Origin: Chloroflexota bacterium
GTDB lineage: Bacteria > Chloroflexota > Chloroflexia > Thermomicrobiales > UBA6265
Length of the DNA: 7,820 bases
NCBI GenBank assembly: GCA_023392645.1
Contig: JAEVYR010000520.1
Coordinates: 1 to 7,820 of the forward strand
Direction: 5' to 3'
Positions 5,202-7,820 of the stretch are shown here, piece after piece (the first letter of the stretch is position 1; every line of letters starts with the position of its first letter). The notes under the pieces were generated by a model, which ran no database searches, was not told where the DNA came from, and saw only the letters and a program-made list of their open reading frames with translations. Position numbers and translations under genes: made by a program.

Positions 5202-6590
5202 ATGACCGACCGCAAGGCGATCGAATCGGCGTTGGCGTATGCGCCGCGCTGGCTGGCGTTCCAGCGCGACTACATGCCGTTCGTCGGGGCGCAGATTGCC
5301 GTCCGCGTCGACGGCGACCTGATCTTCAACCATGCTGTCGGCCGTGCCGACGTCGCGAACGACATTCCACTCACGACCGAGCACCTCTTCCGGATCGCCT
5401 CTCACTCCAAGACCTTCACCGGTATCGCCTGCATGCAACTCGCCGAGCAGGGCAGGCTGCGGCTGGACGATCCGGCCTGCCGGCACGTGCCCGAGCTCGA
5501 CGGCACGCCGATGGCGGAGGTGACGGTGCGCGAGCTGCTCGCGCACGGATCCGGCATGACCCGCGACGGCGCGGACAGCACCTTCTGGTCGCTCAACCGG
5601 CGCTTTCCGGATCGCGACGAGCTGCTCGAGACGGTCCGCGCTGACGGCAAGGTGCTGGAGCCCAACGAGCACTTCAAGTACAGCAACATCGGATACTCAC
5701 TGCTCGGCCTGATCATCGAGGGCGCGTCGGGCAAGCCGTACCGCGAGTACGTGGCAAGAAACATCGTCGACCGGCTCGGCCTCGAACACACCGGTCCGGA
5801 CCTGGACGAGGCGCGAATCGACGACTACGCGAAGGGTTACTCGAGTCGCGCGCACGGCCCGGAGCGGGCCGAGATCGAGCACATCGACACCCTTGCGGAG
5901 AGCGCGGCGACCGGGTTCTACTCGACCGCCGCGGACGTTACGGCGTACTTCCAGGCGCAGCTCGACGGCGACGATCGCCTGATCTCGGACGCCTCGAAGC
6001 GGCGCATGCGGCAGGTCCAGTGGACCATCTCGGAAGAATCTCGGTACGGTCTTGGCCTGAGCATCACGAAGGTCAACGGCCGGACCTACTACGGTCACTC
6101 CGGCGGATATCCGGGCCACATTACGAACTCGAAGCTGGATCTCGATCGCCGGCTGTCAATCTCCGTGTTCACCAACAGCAACGACGGTCCGGCCGAGAAG
6201 CTCGTCAAGGCGCTCCTGCAGCTCATCGATCTCGGGCTCGACGAGAAGCGCGAGGCGGTGACCAAGTCGCGACCGGCCGACGACCTGAAGCGATTCGAGG
6301 GTCGCTTCGCCGACCTGTGGGGATTCGTCGACATCGTCAACCTCGGCGGGCGGCTCTACATGCTCGTGCCGACGCTCGAAAACCCGGCGAGCGAGGCGGT
6401 CGAGCTGGAGATCGTCTCGGACACCGAACTCAAGCCCGTCGGCGACAAGGGCTTCGGCGGCTACGGTGAGCTGATGCGCTACACGTTCGACGATGATGGC
6501 AGCATCGACTGGGTTCGCGGCGCCAGCGGCCACAGGCTGATCCCGGCTGAGCGGTACTCGCTGCCGAAGAAGGTCACGCGCCCCGTGTAG
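5202..6590 (+). CDS. Beta-lactamase-fold serine hydrolase (MEROPS S12 / class C-like)
   Basis: This encodes a 462-residue serine hydrolase with all three hallmark motifs of the class C beta-lactamase/S12 fold: SxxK as Ser67-His-Ser-Lys70 in FRIASHSKTFTG, YxN as Tyr160-Ser-Asn162 in FKYSNIGYSLLG, and HSG at 299-301 in YYGHSGGYPG. The family covers D-aminopeptidases, DD-peptidases, esterases and amide hydrolases as well as beta-lactamases. The HSG third motif and lack of a signal peptide argue against a secreted beta-lactamase. The catalytic domain covers about 10-345. Residues 361-455 look like a separate beta-rich domain (KRFEGRFADLWGFVDIVN onward), resembling the lipocalin-like C-terminal domains of some S12 hydrolases. 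The ATG at 5202 is preferred over 5163. It lies 100 bases after the M20 dipeptidase on the same strand, so it is probably in the same pathway, hydrolysing a peptide, ester or amide substrate in the cytoplasm. The substrate is unknown. Confidence 0.9.
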   Translation: MTDRKAIESALAYAPRWLAFQRDYMPFVGAQIAVRVDGDLIFNHAVGRADVANDIPLTTEHLFRIASHSKTFTGIACMQLAEQGRLRLDDPACRHVPELDGTPMAEVTVRELLAHGSGMTRDGADSTFWSLNRRFPDRDELLETVRADGKVLEPNEHFKYSNIGYSLLGLIIEGASGKPYREYVARNIVDRLGLEHTGPDLDEARIDDYAKGYSSRAHGPERAEIEHIDTLAESAATGFYSTAADVTAYFQAQLDGDDRLISDASKRRMRQVQWTISEESRYGLGLSITKVNGRTYYGHSGGYPGHITNSKLDLDRRLSISVFTNSNDGPAEKLVKALLQLIDLGLDEKREAVTKSRPADDLKRFEGRFADLWGFVDIVNLGGRLYMLVPTLENPASEAVELEIVSDTELKPVGDKGFGGYGELMRYTFDDDGSIDWVRGASGHRLIPAERYSLPKKVTRPV

Positions 6591-6597
6591 CAATGCA

Positions 6598-6623
6598 GGG
6601 GAGGAGGCAAGCAGCTCCTCCCC
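6598..6623. terminator. Stem between convergent genes, possible bidirectional terminator
   Basis: GGGGAGGAG (6598-6606) pairs perfectly with CTCCTCCCC (6615-6623) around an 8-base loop. It starts 7 bases after the serine hydrolase stop and lies 26 bases beyond the stop of the converging oxidase gene. No T-tract follows on either strand, but the stability and position between convergent ends suit a shared transcription end. Confidence 0.5.
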
Positions 6624-6649
6624 CGCGCGATCACCCGCCTGAAGGCCGG

Positions 6650-7820
6650 CTACGGCTCGATCGACTGGCGGTGGTTGAAGACGTTCAGCGGGTCCCACCG
6701 CCGCTTGACGTTCTGCAGCCGCGGGTAGTTGCCCTTGTAGTACAGCTCCTGCCAGTTCTCGAGATCGGCATCGGGGTAGTTCACGTAGCAGCCGTCCACG
6801 GTGGCGTCGGGCACGGGACCGCTCTCGCCGTACATCGCGGTGTAGAACGACCGGATCCATTCGAGGTTCGCGTCGTCGTCGGCCTCATCGGTCCAGTAGG
6901 TCTGGTACTGCAACTTCATGATCGAGGAGCGTTGGGGAACCGCCGTCGCGTCCGGCGCCACCGCGTTCACCTGGCAGCCGTAGGAGTCGATCTGGAGGAG
7001 CGCCGAAGGGTTGGGGTTGCTCGGCTCGGTCAACTGCTGCCACATCGTGTCGACCTGTTCGTCCGGAAATGCCGTGAGCATGTAGGCTGATTTGTACTTG
7101 CCGCGTCGGTTCGGTCCGGAGCCGTTGAGCGTCTGTGTGGCGAAGAGCCACGGCAGCTGAAGGACATCGGTGGTCTTCGCGGCACGGTGCGTGCCGAGGG
7201 CGACTGTCGGGGCGACCGGCTCCGGGAGGCCGTCGGAAATCGCCCGGGCGAACTCGGTGAGACGCGACGGATCGGCCCCCGCATCCTGCACGGTCAACTG
7301 CACCTGGCCCGCTGCCTTCTGCGAGAGATGCAGAAGCGCGAAGAGCCCCTTGTAGGGGCTATCAACGTCGCTGTTCGCTTCGAAGAACTGGCCATAGTTG
7401 CTCACCAACCGACCGAACGTCTCCCGGTCAAGCGCGCTCCAGTCCCAGGCGTGGGTCAGGAGCTGGACGTTGCCGGGCGCCTGCGGAGGGTCACGGAAGA
7501 AGAACTTCGTGACGATGCCGAAATTGCCGCCGCCGCCGCCAAGGTGGCCCCAAAGCAAATCGCGTTCGGCGCTGTCCGGCGAGTCGCGGTTGACCGTGAT
7601 GACCTCGGCATGCCCATCTTTCGTCACGTGCACCACCTCGACGCCATCGAGGTAGTCCACGGTGAGGCCGTGCAGGCGAGACAGCAGACCGTAGCCGCCT
7701 CCGGTGACATGCCCGCCGGCGCCGACCGAGTAGCAGGAACCGGCGGGCAGGGTAACGCCGTAGGCCCTGAAGAGGACGTTGTAGACGTGCCAAAGGGTGG
7801 CGCCGCCCTCGACGACATAG
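6650..7820 (-). CDS. FAD-linked oxidase, berberine-bridge-enzyme-like, C-terminal part (runs off right edge)
   Basis: The frame is open from the right edge to TAG at 6650-6652, giving 389 visible residues. About 80-150 N-terminal residues, including the first half of the FAD-binding domain, are missing. The fragment begins within the PCMH-type FAD-binding domain: LPAGSCYSVGAGGHVTGGGYG at about 24-44 carries Cys29, which aligns with the cysteine that forms the 6-S-cysteinyl FAD bond in bicovalent family members. GGGGGNFGIVT (about 94-104) is typical of this family. The C-terminal BBE domain ends with YYKGNYPRLQNVKRRWDPLNVF and RQSI. Such enzymes oxidise alcohols, sugars or alkaloid-like substrates using oxygen. 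The partner histidine and any Tat signal would lie upstream, outside the window. It converges on the hydrolase operon, so functional linkage is not implied. A start at GTG 7660 would cut off the FAD motif and is wrong. Confidence 0.92.
   Translation of the reverse strand, partial: YVVEGGATLWHVYNVLFRAYGVTLPAGSCYSVGAGGHVTGGGYGLLSRLHGLTVDYLDGVEVVHVTKDGHAEVITVNRDSPDSAERDLLWGHLGGGGGNFGIVTKFFFRDPPQAPGNVQLLTHAWDWSALDRETFGRLVSNYGQFFEANSDVDSPYKGLFALLHLSQKAAGQVQLTVQDAGADPSRLTEFARAISDGLPEPVAPTVALGTHRAAKTTDVLQLPWLFATQTLNGSGPNRRGKYKSAYMLTAFPDEQVDTMWQQLTEPSNPNPSALLQIDSYGCQVNAVAPDATAVPQRSSIMKLQYQTYWTDEADDDANLEWIRSFYTAMYGESGPVPDATVDGCYVNYPDADLENWQELYYKGNYPRLQNVKRRWDPLNVFNHRQSIEP

Noticed and set aside
1..7820. 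CRISPR array, insertion sequence, tRNA or rRNA genes
   Set aside because: No regularly spaced repeats, transposase motifs, terminal repeats with duplications, or cloverleaf-like segments were found on reading both strands.

Overview
The window is GC-rich bacterial chromosome with compact gene spacing, strong GGAGG-type ribosome-binding sites and some GTG starts. No phage, transposon, tRNA, rRNA or CRISPR sequence was seen. The protein set (a soluble beta-lactamase-fold hydrolase, two M20 peptidases, a HAD-IIA phosphatase, a DJ-1/PfpI protein and a berberine-bridge-type flavoprotein) would fit a high-GC Chloroflexota (Thermomicrobia-like) or actinobacterial genome. That placement is inference from composition and gene style, not from a marker gene.

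Left part (1-2388), all on the minus strand. A truncated gene whose visible N-terminus resembles a GAF sensor domain runs off the left edge (1-424). About 500 bases without a convincing gene follow (425-930), with a lower-GC half next to the GAF gene and a very GC-rich half full of inverted repeats. Next come a HAD-IIA sugar-phosphatase-like gene (931-1770) and, upstream of it, a DJ-1/PfpI-family gene (1846-2388). A clear intrinsic terminator lies between these two and nearly touches the ribosome-binding site of the HAD gene.

Middle part (2389-6590). A 103-base divergent intergenic region with a perfect 16-base palindrome separates the DJ-1/PfpI gene from a plus-strand run of three hydrolases: an ArgE/DapE-type M20 amidohydrolase (2492-3724), a dipeptidase-type M20 metallopeptidase (3731-5101, only 6 bases downstream), and a cytoplasmic serine hydrolase of the beta-lactamase/S12 fold (5202-6590). 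The first two are almost certainly co-transcribed. The third follows a 100-base gap containing a perfect inverted repeat, so it may be partly uncoupled. All three families mostly cleave amide or ester bonds in peptides or acylated amino acids, so a small catabolic operon for peptides or N-acyl compounds is the simplest reading. The substrate cannot be read from sequence.

Right part (6591-7820). A GC-rich stem lies between convergent genes. Beyond it a minus-strand berberine-bridge-like FAD oxidase enters from the right edge. Its C-terminal 389 residues are visible, including the cysteine expected to bind FAD covalently.

No clearly new system was recognised. The points most worth a second look are the terminator jammed against the HAD start, the palindrome between the divergent genes, the three-hydrolase operon, and the unexplained structured intergenic DNA at 660-890.
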